Positions 1-6,928 of a DNA stretch of 12,886 nucleotides are shown here, one piece after another. Source of the stretch: Stramenopiles sp. TOSAG23-3 (lineage: Eukaryota > Sar); NCBI GenBank assembly GCA_900128585.1, contig LT642660.1:1-12886 (forward strand), given 5' to 3'. The translations under genes were made by a program, and so were the position numbers. A model generated the notes under the pieces. That model saw nothing but the letters and a program-made list of their open reading frames with translations, made no database searches and was not told where the DNA came from. Each line of letters starts with the position of its first letter. Position 1 is the first letter of the stretch.

Positions 1-85
1 ACTCCCTGCTAGTTTTTTAATTAAAAAAAGTTCACACACATACACACCCCTCTGGACACAAAACCGGTTAAGTACAATAACCTAT
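1..85. repeat. Imperfect direct repeat, copy A
   Basis: This stretch matches 195-282 in the same orientation. The blocks ACTCCCTGCTAGTTT, CACACAT, ACACCCC, TCTGGACAC and AAGTACAATAA occur in the same order with small indels between them. The period is 194 bp. The copy may extend past the left window edge, so the full unit and copy number cannot be seen. It lies downstream of the telomere-binding gene, which is on the minus strand. Confidence 0.75.
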
Positions 86-194
86 ATAAATTGATAGTGA
101 AAATAATAAAATAAAACCTTTTTATTGTAAAAAATTTAAAAGCTTTTTCGTCCGTTTTCCTCTTATTAGCTGTTAGTTATTTTTCGTAAGACTA

Positions 195-282
195 ACTCCC
201 TGCTAGTTTCTTATTTAAGTCTACACACATAGGCATACACCCCCGTCTGGACACGGAAGTCGGACAAGTACAATAATCTACA
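195..282. repeat. Imperfect direct repeat, copy B
   Basis: This is the second copy of the repeat at 1-85. It ends 8 bp before the stop codon of the minus-strand telomere protein gene, so it probably forms part of that gene's 3' UTR. The two copies differ by scattered substitutions and short indels, which suggests an old tandem duplication and not a recent one. Confidence 0.75.
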
Positions 283-290
283 ACACACAT

Positions 291-2345
291 TTAGCACACG
301 CGAAAGAAAATCTTCCCTTGGTCTGCACGTATAGATTCAAGACCCAGATTCAACAATGTCGTCGGTTTCACCCGCATCAAAGTCGCAATGTTTGAGACGA
401 GCAAATTTTTGACTGCAGCATTGCCAGGATTGCGAAGGTCGCATGCGGGGAGTCCATTAAACAACTTTTCTCCTTCCGTTCCGTCTACAGCAACCAAAAG
501 GGAGGAACCTTGAATGTCCTTCAACCGCATCGTAAAACTATACTTGTATTCGCCTGATTGCGACTTTTCCGTCATATTCTCAACAGTGCTTAAGATTGCC
601 GCAACCTCTACTTGGACTATCCACAGACCGCCTGCAGCACCGGGGTCGCCCCTGTGTGATTTAACTTGGCACAGAGGGGTGAAGCTGACGTTCTCGCCTG
701 CCAGTGGCTTCACGCCGTTGTAGCTGACCACGCCCGTAGTGCCTCCATACCACGGCTTTCCGGGATTTTCCTCCGCAGGAACTATTTCTTCCACTTGTTT
801 TTCCTCTGTGGACAATAGTGCGTCGATCAAAACGTTTGTTGAAATGTTGTCTGCGCCGTACGAAAGAAAATGGAACCTGGAGCTGCCCTCAAAATACACT
901 GAGTGATCCTGTTCACGTTTCAGGTTTTTGAACTCAGCGCAAAAAAATTTCAAGTTGAAATTGGGTGGGGGGTTGTTTCTGTATAACCTCGCCTGGTAAG
1001 TTTGGCAGACGTTTATGCGTTTACGCGCAACCTTGATGATATGGTCGGAAAACGTTTGGTCTCTGAACAAAACTGGGACAATGCCACCATTGAATTGAGA
1101 GAACCCTTCGTTGAATTTGTTAAAAACTGTGCCGTGGCCCGAAAGTCCCGTCCCGTCTTGAAGCAGTATGATCAGCTTTGCATCACTGGGAACGTTGTAC
1201 TTTTCTAAACTGTACCTATCACCGTGGATCACTCCCGGCTGTCCGACTGGGAAAATCTCGAGAACCAAGGCGCGAGTGCTGAAGTGAAAAAACTCGTGCG
1301 ATGCAATAAAACTCAGACGAATCCCACCGTCTATACTATAATACTCTACGGGTGGCATCGTCTGAAAAAATTGCCTGATTCTTTCCACGATGTCGAAATT
1401 AACCGGTTGGTTGCAACCGTTTTCCCCCTTGCCATTGCCCTCAGTGCTATTGTCATCATAAATCATCACGTAGCCAACTTTTCTTTTCGTGTTGAATGTG
1501 ATTTGGAGCTTGTTCTCCCACTCGCTAACTGACACGCGATGGAGTCGAATGATGTCTCCTCTGGCGGTAAAAAAAGGAAGAAACGAATACGCGTCCTCTC
1601 TAGGCACAAAAATGTTGCACGATACCGTCCCCGATCGGTGCTCGTTCTCTAGGAGCGTCCCGGAAAAAATGTTACTCGTAGGTAGTGCGATGGACATGCT
1701 CACCTTGAGATCATTCCCCCTTGTCTGCTCTGGCAAGCCCATGCTATTAACATACGCGTACAAGTCAATGTCCTTCCTAAGCTGACGTCGCCAAGACTTC
1801 GACAAGTCGCTCATGCACGTAATGTAGTTGAAGGCAGCAGGTAGCCCCCCCCCCGTGATAGCTTGGCGTAGAGCCACTGGCCCTACAGGCGACAGGCCCT
1901 CTGGGTCTGACCTATACGTTTCAAAATTTTCCGGGGATACCATATAAGAAACCTGTGAAGAAATTGTGGAACAGTCTACTTTTATTTCTAGGGGGTTCTG
2001 GGCAGTGTGGGTATCTGATTGAGCCACATTGGTTACTGCGACGCCCTTCCCATATATTCTTATCTCCTTGGACGGTGCCACCTTCCATACGTCCAACAGC
2101 TGCTGTTTCCACAACGACGAAAACTTGATTTCAATCGAAGAGAATCGCGTCGCTTCCGATCCCCGCAGCCCCCGCTCGCTCACACAATCCAGAACTATGT
2201 GAACAAAACCATCGCCCCCTTCCATGCCAGACGAAGAACTCACCCGTGGTTCGTATCGGACAATTCCTCGTATTGAAGCATGTTCCAAGGTATCACCAGC
2301 CCCAAGTGTTGATATGGCAACGTGCGTCTCGAAATAGTCGGCCAT
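291..2345 (-). CDS. POT1/TEBP-alpha-like telomere single-strand DNA-binding protein
   Basis: This is an intact single-exon gene of 684 residues, from ATG in a good context (AATAGATGGCC) to TAA. Residues ~155-300 look like the Telo_bind OB fold of POT1 and ciliate TEBP-alpha. The clearest signature is GDIIRLHRV (263-271) followed by WENKLQITF (276-284), the family's GDIIR-hR...NgqxQ block. A second POT1-type OB fold fits ~318-500, with LILLQDGTG near 391-400 matching the DGT strand. The C-terminal ~550-684, with LKDIQGSSLLVAV and EKLFNGLPACDLRN, resembles OB3, the protein-partner module. Residues ~13-130, with GIVRYEP, VHIVLDC and IRIYGKGVAV, look like an additional N-terminal OB fold. The expected role is binding the G-rich 3' telomeric overhang in the nucleus, end protection and telomerase control. 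The family call is firm at the GDIIR region; OB boundaries are judged by eye. A run of ten G on the coding strand (1845-1854) encodes GGG plus flanks. Confidence 0.8.
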   Translation of the reverse strand: MADYFETHVAISTLGAGDTLEHASIRGIVRYEPRVSSSSGMEGGDGFVHIVLDCVSERGLRGSEATRFSSIEIKFSSLWKQQLLDVWKVAPSKEIRIYGKGVAVTNVAQSDTHTAQNPLEIKVDCSTISSQVSYMVSPENFETYRSDPEGLSPVGPVALRQAITGGGLPAAFNYITCMSDLSKSWRRQLRKDIDLYAYVNSMGLPEQTRGNDLKVSMSIALPTSNIFSGTLLENEHRSGTVSCNIFVPREDAYSFLPFFTARGDIIRLHRVSVSEWENKLQITFNTKRKVGYVMIYDDNSTEGNGKGENGCNQPVNFDIVERIRQFFQTMPPVEYYSIDGGIRLSFIASHEFFHFSTRALVLEIFPVGQPGVIHGDRYSLEKYNVPSDAKLIILLQDGTGLSGHGTVFNKFNEGFSQFNGGIVPVLFRDQTFSDHIIKVARKRINVCQTYQARLYRNNPPPNFNLKFFCAEFKNLKREQDHSVYFEGSSRFHFLSYGADNISTNVLIDALLSTEEKQVEEIVPAEENPGKPWYGGTTGVVSYNGVKPLAGENVSFTPLCQVKSHRGDPGAAGGLWIVQVEVAAILSTVENMTEKSQSGEYKYSFTMRLKDIQGSSLLVAVDGTEGEKLFNGLPACDLRNPGNAAVKNLLVSNIATLMRVKPTTLLNLGLESIRADQGKIFFRVC
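1845..1854. repeat. Ten-base C/G homopolymer inside the telomere protein gene
   Basis: Ten consecutive C on the plus strand (G on the coding strand) fall within the codons for the T-G-G-G-L stretch near residues 164-168, just before the Telo_bind OB fold. The frame is coherent on both sides, so the assembled length appears correct. Confidence 0.9.
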
Positions 2346-2514
2346 CTATTCTTATGCGAGAAGTACAGTCCGAAAATATGTACACTGTGCTGTGGGAACG
2401 ATACATATGGTTTTCTTCAAATAGCTCGATCATAAAATCGAAAATAACATTAACTTTCAATTTTGATCAAATGCATTATATATATAAAGAAGATGTCTTT
2501 GGTTGGTTGAAAAA

Positions 2515-2600
2515 ATTCTTCCTCTTATTTATTACCTTCTTCTTCCTTCTTCTCTTTTTTTTCATTCTTCTTCTATTATTATATATCATCTTCTTCTATT
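2515..2600. repeat. Pyrimidine-rich TTC tract
   Basis: The stretch is a near-continuous run of TTC/CTT units on the plus strand, interrupted by short AT patches. It faces a GAA tract 25 bp further on (2625-2660) in inverted-repeat relation. Confidence 0.8.
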
Positions 2601-2624
2601 AATTCAATATCTCATTATTAGCGC

Positions 2625-2682
2625 AGAAGAAGAAGAAGAAGAAGAAAAAAAGAAGAAGAATTGATGATGATGATGATGGTGG
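2625..2682. repeat. GAA microsatellite followed by TGA/ATG microsatellite
   Basis: 2625-2660 is (AGA)n with one A-rich interruption. 2661-2682 continues as (TGA)n ending in GGTGG. The pair is simple-sequence DNA about 280-340 bp upstream of the telomere protein start codon. Confidence 0.9.
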
Positions 2683-3394
2683 ATTCTTCCTTCCACAGCT
2701 TCGTCAGGTTCGTTCCTGTTGGTATTAATACTACGCCTCGTAGTACGTGCGAACTGTTGTTGTGGGTTTGATAATTACCTCGTAAATAATACCTTGAATG
2801 ATTCCTGGTTCCGTGGTGCTCTGGGAGCAATAACGAAAAAGTCATTGAAATAATAAGAGGCAGGAGATGGGGGGGAGGATGATGTGGAGGAGATCGATTA
2901 TTATTTTATTGCGCTGCGTTTAAAAATTATTTTAAAAAAATATAATCTAAATTTTATTAGTAATATTATAGACTATTATACAGTAATAATCCTCATAACA
3001 CATTAAAAATATTATATCACAGAAAAAGATGACTAAAAAGAAGTAATATTTTAAAATATATGAGACTTTTATAAATAATAATATATTTTTAAAAAATCAA
3101 ATGAGATGATGATGATGATACTCTATTAATAATATCATCTTCTACTACTGTAATAATAATAATAATTTAATATTATATTATAGCTATTATTATATTATTA
3201 TATATATATAATAAAATATCTAAAAAAAATAATAATAAAATAATGATGTAGACTAATAAAAAATGATGAAAAACAAATGCGAAGGCAATCATTGAAGGAC
3301 TAAATTATTTCAGAAACATTTGCTACTAAGTGGTCGTAATTCAGAGGAGTATCTTTCCTCAAACTGTTCCTTTTAGATTGGCATTCTAGAGAAG

Positions 3395-3787
3395 ATGAAA
3401 AAAGTGATTCAGCAATTTTTTAGCTTCTTGTTGGTAGGTGCTCTATGGGGATGCACGAACCCGTTTTTAAGATCCGGGTCGAAAGATTTGGTGGAAGGGG
3501 GGGAAGCCGATGGCCGTAGTTGGTTTCGGAGAACATTAGCAACTTTGTTGAATTTTCGGTTTATTATTCCCTTTGCACTGAACCAGAGTGGATCTATGGT
3601 GTACTATTATTTATTAGGAACGGCCGATATTACCCTTGCAAGCCCAATTTGCAACTCACTGACCTTTGCATTCACGGCGATAACGAGTTGGCTGCTGGGA
3701 GAAAAGTTGGGTAGTTTCTTTTACACGGCGATCGGCATTTTTTTAGTAGTAGCTGGCGTTACGGTGTGTACTTTAAGTAAAGTATGA
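3395..3787 (+). CDS. TMEM234-like small multi-pass membrane protein
   Basis: This is a complete single-exon gene of 130 residues, about the length of animal TMEM234. It starts at ATG after GAGAAG and ends in tandem stops TGA-TAG. Family hallmarks are an N-terminal GALWGCTNPFLR (residues ~15-26), the central PFALNQSGSMVYYYLLG (~60-76) and ADITLASPICNSLTFAFT (~77-94), then LLGEKLG before the last helix. There are four predicted membrane helices. The family belongs to the drug/metabolite transporter (EamA-like) superfamily and is half the size of a typical ten-TM member. Its substrate is not established. A basic, Arg-containing loop (~35-48) carrying Gly-rich sequence replaces the equivalent loop of animal proteins. 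The neighbouring gene is convergent, with 173 bp between the stop codons. Confidence 0.88.
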   Translation: MKKVIQQFFSFLLVGALWGCTNPFLRSGSKDLVEGGEADGRSWFRRTLATLLNFRFIIPFALNQSGSMVYYYLLGTADITLASPICNSLTFAFTAITSWLLGEKLGSFFYTAIGIFLVVAGVTVCTLSKV

Positions 3788-3867
3788 TAGAGGTGGCTAT
3801 TTTGAATTCAAATCGAATACGACTAGCTGAGTGTAACACTCGTATGTTTACCAGTAATCTAATACAA

Positions 3868-3873
3868 AATAAA
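3868..3873 (+). terminator. Candidate polyadenylation signal AATAAA
   Basis: AATAAA lies 81 bases past the TMEM234-like stop codon, in the 173-bp convergent spacer. It could be the poly(A) signal, but AT-rich DNA yields this hexamer by chance. Confidence 0.3.
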
Positions 3874-3960
3874 TATTGTACAGCACGCAAAGACTCTTTC
3901 GAAAAAGAGGAGCGTCCTGTGCGAGAATTACGAAACCTGCTACTGGGACGAGGACGATTT

Positions 3961-4561
3961 CTATTCAGGGACCACTAGCATTCGTCGTAAACGACGCTCT
4001 AGCATCATCTTGCGGTGCACATTAAAGTCATTCTTCGAAGTCAAAATTTTCTCCCAATGCCTCCCCGAAGACAAGTACGCCGAGTAGTATGCGCCTGACG
4101 CTCCCAGCACGACAGCAAAATGTGTTGCGACTTCAATACCCGTGCCTGGTACAGCTATTGTAGATTCATACAACTTCAGAAGCAAAAAAAAAAACGCTGC
4201 TATCGGGGTAAGCAACGACATAATTCCCAACAGAGCAGCAGACAGGATTACCAACACAAGCTTTAATGGAATATTGCGATTCCGGTGATAAACAACCTTA
4301 AACATAATGAAAATAGAATAAGCAACCCTCACAGACAAAATTGTAAAGGCTGCTGCGATTACCAAAGACCAATTGACTGCAAACCGAACGTTTCGTGTTA
4401 GTGAAAGATAAAACGTAGTGAAAATATTATTAAGCGAATATAAACTTACTGTAAAAACGACGGTCGTTCCCTTCGTTGTCTGACTCGCTTATTTCGACCT
4501 GGTAAAGTCCTGGAGTCTGTAAAAGCTCTATTACATAGCTAAACGTCTCTACGAACGACAT
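3961..4561 (-). CDS. Spliced three-TM membrane protein of unknown family
   Basis: I join exon 1 (4561-4450, 37 codons plus one base) to exon 2 (4376-3961), giving 175 residues. Exon 1 starts at ATG in GAACCATGTCG, with a same-frame stop 15 bases upstream of that ATG, so this start is well placed. The intron begins GTAAGT and ends TTTGCAG; the split codon reads Ile and the frame stays open. Without splicing, the exon 1 frame stops six codons after the donor site. The protein has a ~38-residue acidic N-terminal segment and hydrophobic segments at about 39-62, 75-103 and 118-138. A strongly basic tail with RKMMLERRLRRM precedes a TAG stop. I do not recognise the family. The layout suits an endomembrane protein with a cytosolic basic tail, but that is inference. 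It is the only gene in the window for which I find an intron. Confidence 0.7.
4377..4449 (-). other. GT-AG spliceosomal intron, 73 bp
   Basis: On the minus strand the donor is ACA|GTAAGTTTA and the acceptor is GGTTTGCAG|TC. A candidate branch site lies in the CTAAC-containing stretch (TTCACTAACAC, near 4400). The intron is phase 1 and restores an open frame across two membrane-protein exons. Both consensus sites are close to ideal, supporting a major-spliceosome intron. Confidence 0.8.
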
Positions 4562-4578
4562 GGTTCTGCTTACTTACT

Positions 4579-4668
4579 TCAGCAGCAGTTCCCTCTGTTT
4601 AACAATGTGGTCGGCTGCGGGTAATTATGATATGGTTTGAATCCCAGGTGTTTGTCGGGCATGGGCAT
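4579..4668 (-). other. Candidate upstream ORF, 29 codons
   Basis: An ATG at 4668 opens 29 codons (starting MPMPDKHLGF) and stops at TGA, 17 bases before the start codon of the three-TM gene. If the transcript starts upstream of it, this would act as a uORF and damp translation of the main frame. The transcription start is not visible, so it could be non-transcribed sequence. A GTAAGTAAG motif right after it resembles a donor site and leaves room for an unseen 5' UTR intron. Confidence 0.3.
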
Positions 4669-5027
4669 TCGTATTACCAAGCGTTTCTTACTTGTTTATC
4701 AAATTCGATTCATTCAGCAAACTAGCTGAACAAAACAAAAAACGAAATTCTCCGAAATCTTCTTCTTATAATTGGCTAAAACAATACTAAGAAGTCAAAA
4801 AAAAAAGAGAAAAAGAAGAAGAAGAAAAAAACAAACAAAAAAACAAAAAAAATTATTATTTAGATAGAAGAACGAAGACGACGGACTAATATTTATTTAT
4901 ATAGAATACTATTTATTATATTAAAATAATCGCAGCACACCATCATCGCCGCCACGGAAAAGAAACTGACGACTTGCTATGCTCATGATATAATATAATA
5001 AAATACAGGGTTTTAATTCAGGCAGGA

Positions 5028-5086
5028 GGTCGGTACGGTACCAGGTACCTGGTATAATACCTGGTATTGTTTCAGTACTGGTACGG
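5028..5086. repeat. GGTACC/TACCTGG palindrome group 1
   Basis: The group includes the perfect 16-bp palindrome TACCAGGTACCTGGTA (5039-5054). Next to it is AATACC-T-GGTATT (5056-5068), an inverted repeat with a one-base centre. Further GGTACGG and TACTGGTACGG motifs flank both. Related motifs recur at 5234-5332 and 8463-8512. Confidence 0.75.
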
Positions 5087-5121
5087 TTTAAATATAATAG
5101 ACTATATAAATAAAAAATACA

Positions 5122-5170
5122 AAGAAGAAGAAGAAGAAGAAGAAGAAGAAGAAGAAGAAGAAGAAGAAGA
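5122..5170. repeat. GAA microsatellite, about 16 units
   Basis: This is an uninterrupted (AAG)n run of 49 bp. On the minus strand it reads as poly-serine or poly-leucine in spurious open frames. Confidence 0.97.
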
Positions 5171-5233
5171 GAAATAAAAAAATAATAAAACACTGCGAGC
5201 TGCTGCTGTACCAAAATAATTGACATAATAGCT

Positions 5234-5332
5234 GCTACCAGGTTCGGGTGCGGTACAGGAAGGTTGGTACAGGTACCTGGCCTGGATATTTAATATTAAT
5301 ATCGGTACAGGTAAAATACAGGTACAGGTAGC
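5234..5332. repeat. GGTACC/TACCTGG motif group 2
   Basis: The group contains GCTACCAGGTT, CGGTACAGG, GGTACAGGTACCTGGCCTGG, then ATATTTAATATTAATAT, then CGGTACAGG and a double TACAGGTACAGGTAG. The motifs are degenerate relatives of group 1, about 200 bp away across the GAA microsatellite. Confidence 0.7.
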
Positions 5333-5645
5333 CCCTCCAACTAAAAAAAAAATAATAATATTAATAATATTTACAAATAATAATAATTGATGATGATGCC
5401 GCCAAAAAAATAAATATGTTATTATTCTTCTGTAGAAATATATGAAGTAAGTAAGACGTATTAATCCCATTTATGTCCCATCGGCCTTATCTTTGCAACA
5501 ACTTCAAAAAGTTGATACACAAAGTTTGAACAATTCGCAGTTTTGTCGTGTCGCACCCCAATTAGACGTTTTTCGACTTTTCCGACCTATGCCCACCAAG
5601 AGGTTACAATAAGTAGAGGTTCGTAGTGGAGATAGAATTTTTACC

Positions 5646-6338
5646 ATGATTAACTACAACCTGACAAAAAACTGCATCATAAACCCGTTAACTAATACGT
5701 CAAATTGCTCAGCGTTCTTGACGTTTTCGAACAGTACGCAAGAAAATACTATTAAGTCTCCTGGGTTTGTTGCGCTTGTGCAAGTACTGGGTATGTTTGT
5801 ATGTTTGACAGTTGCGTCGACAATATACTGGTGCTGCATTCAGTGTAGGATTAGAGCTAGTTATAGGTTCTTGAACAACCAACTTCCTTCCGGGCGGTTA
5901 TTGCACCACTCCGATAGTACGATTTCGCCGAAGATGAGAACGATTCTCGGGAAAGAGACGGATAAGGTAGAAGAAATGCTGCGCAATTCTTATCAGTTTG
6001 TTCGTGATAACGATTTAAACCTGGGGTGGGGGCACTCGGCGCACGGGCCTGTTAATTTCAAAGCACTGGTTTCAAAAAAGGCAGTAGCGCTGCAAGTAAC
6101 AAAAAGTTCCTCCAATAGGACCTTTAGTAGAAAGAGTAGTGAGAGCGTTGGAGACTTTGTGCTACGACTTAAAAGTCACTCCGTGGCGCTGAAGCATTTG
6201 GGAAGCCTCTGTGATGAATATACGGCGCTATGCGATAAAGCAATGTATGGTCCACAGGAACTAACCTCTGAAGATTTTGAAAAGGCAGAAAAATACGTGT
6301 CGATGATTAAAGATGTCCTAGAGCGAAGTGCATCTTGA
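5646..6338 (+). CDS. Single-pass membrane protein resembling the C1orf43/NICE-3 family
   Basis: This is an intact single-exon gene of 230 residues starting in a good context (TTTACCATGA). There is no signal peptide. The first ~40 residues are polar and hold four N-glycosylation sequons (N5, N17, N20, N29). One membrane helix follows at ~41-63, then a Cys-rich basic edge (CCIQCRIR), so the topology is probably N-out with a cytosolic C-terminus. In the C-terminal half, VGDFVLRLKSHSVALKHLG (168-186) and DEYTALCDKAMYG (190-202) followed by an acidic helix (~207-226) follow the spacing of the NICE-3 family signature, a YLLDLR-type helix, then DxYExARYG, then a final helix. NICE-3 proteins are small single-TM proteins linked to the Golgi and to phagocytosis; the biochemistry is unknown. 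The match is by eye and partial, so a lineage-specific membrane protein is the alternative. Confidence 0.5.
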   Translation: MINYNLTKNCIINPLTNTSNCSAFLTFSNSTQENTIKSPGFVALVQVLGMFVCLTVASTIYWCCIQCRIRASYRFLNNQLPSGRLLHHSDSTISPKMRTILGKETDKVEEMLRNSYQFVRDNDLNLGWGHSAHGPVNFKALVSKKAVALQVTKSSSNRTFSRKSSESVGDFVLRLKSHSVALKHLGSLCDEYTALCDKAMYGPQELTSEDFEKAEKYVSMIKDVLERSAS

Positions 6339-6535
6339 ATTAATTGTACAATCTTCGTCAAGACAAGGTGTGCGGGTGGGGCGTAGGAAGTCTCTGTTAC
6401 ATTCTCAATCTTTCTAAGCATGCCGCGCCGCTGATGATGAGGCCGCCGCGCCGCCGCTGCTGCTTTTCGCAAACATTATTTAATTATAATACGTACACAC
6501 AGTATTTTTGTTTTTGGGTACGACGAAGCTAAATT
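6339..6535. other. 3' spacer with a short GC-rich trinucleotide patch
   Basis: This is downstream sequence of the NICE-3-like gene. The only notable item is a GC-rich patch at about 6420-6462, built of CCGCGCCGC and GCTGCTGC units inside otherwise AT-rich DNA. I see no gene. Confidence 0.5.
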
Positions 6536-6633
6536 TAATTACTTAAATAACAGCCAATTTTCTTGTTTTTATTATCTCCATCTACTGATTCAGATCATAA
6601 AAACAAGAAAATTGGCTGTTATTTAAGTAATTA
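6536..6633. repeat. Perfect 37-bp inverted repeat with 24-bp loop
   Basis: The left arm 6536-6572 is the exact reverse complement of the right arm 6597-6633, with a 24-bp spacer. Each arm starts TAATTACTTAAATAACAG on its outer side. The structure sits 198 bp past the NICE-3-like stop, between convergent genes. A transcript through it from either strand would fold into a 37-bp perfect stem. Confidence 0.95.
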
Positions 6634-6827
6634 CAGATCATAAAAAAAGTACATCTGAGAATGATAGTCAAGACTAAGTGACGAGGGTATATTGATTTAG
6701 TGAAACCAAAAGAGCAAAGATAAGTTCGCAGTTCATGAAGGAATATAAACCTAGAATGTCTAAATCTAGATTTCAGTTCGCAGTACATTAATTTTAATTA
6801 CTGAAATAACAGCCAATTTTCTTGTTT
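6597..6827. mobile_element. MITE-like element bounded by 33-bp inverted repeats
   Basis: The right arm of the foldback (6597-6633) is repeated in inverted orientation at 6795-6827, with one mismatch over 33 bp. The two bound a 231-bp AT-rich, non-coding segment. Terminal inverted repeats, small size, AT richness and lack of an ORF fit a miniature inverted-repeat transposable element. I see no unambiguous target-site duplication. Together with the left arm at 6536-6572 there are three copies of the arm, which suggests nested or partial insertions. Confidence 0.45.
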
Positions 6828-6928
6828 AATAGTTTAATAGATAGAACACGCAAATTCTTCCCTGCTGCGTAGCCTGGCCGCAGCCACTGTTGAGGTCTGC
6901 GTCGAGATATAGTGAAGAGTTGTCCTTT

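Larger units (their letters stand above)
2346..3394. promoter_or_regulatory. Divergent intergenic region, low-complexity, presumed bidirectional promoter
   Basis: This stretch of about 1.05 kb separates the divergently transcribed telomere protein (minus) and TMEM234-like (plus) genes, so both promoters should lie here. It is very AT-rich and is built of pyrimidine and purine tracts, ATG/TGA trinucleotide runs, and ATT/TAA runs around 2930-3240. The only longer open frames come from trinucleotide repeats, and I see no credible gene or RNA gene. No individual transcription factor site can be named. Confidence 0.5.
4562..5645. promoter_or_regulatory. Divergent intergenic region with microsatellites and palindromes
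   Basis: About 1.1 kb separates the three-TM gene (minus) from the NICE-3-like gene (plus), so it should hold both promoters. It contains purine-rich A/GAA sequence at 4797-4850, two groups of GGTACC-type palindromes (5028-5086 and 5234-5332) on either side of a GAA microsatellite, and AT-rich filler. About 185 bp next to each gene is more complex in composition and is the likelier core promoter and UTR. The long open frames here are products of repeats, and I see no gene. Confidence 0.5.

Noticed and set aside
1-282. CRISPR-like or telomere-repeat array
   Set aside because: There are only two long diverged copies with no regular short spacers and no short G-rich telomere unit.
514-1785. Plus-strand ORFs of 68-102 codons inside the telomere protein gene
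   Set aside because: They are antisense shadows of a clearly coding frame with recognisable OB-fold motifs.
3882-3925. Small stem-loop CTCTTT-CGAA-AAAGAG in the convergent spacer, considered as a histone-type 3' stem-loop
   Set aside because: The stem is only 6 bp, lacks the histone stem-loop consensus, and neither neighbour is a histone gene.
3961-4561. Three-TM protein as a truncated meckelin (TMEM67)-like fragment
   Set aside because: The resemblance is only general hydrophobic pattern; length is far shorter and no diagnostic motif is visible.
4921-5470. Overlapping minus-strand ORFs of 101 and 122 codons
   Set aside because: Their sequence is poly-Leu or poly-Ser from the GAA microsatellite plus AT-rich filler.
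6344-6532. Short ORFs on both strands over the GC-rich patch, including an Ala/Arg-rich minus-strand frame
   Set aside because: They come from the trinucleotide patch or are antisense to the NICE-3-like gene, with no recognisable domain.
6420-6590. Possible C/D-box snoRNA (TGATGA near 6432, CTGA near 6583)
   Set aside because: The boxes are about 150 bp apart with no terminal stem, and the TGATGA is part of a trinucleotide patch.
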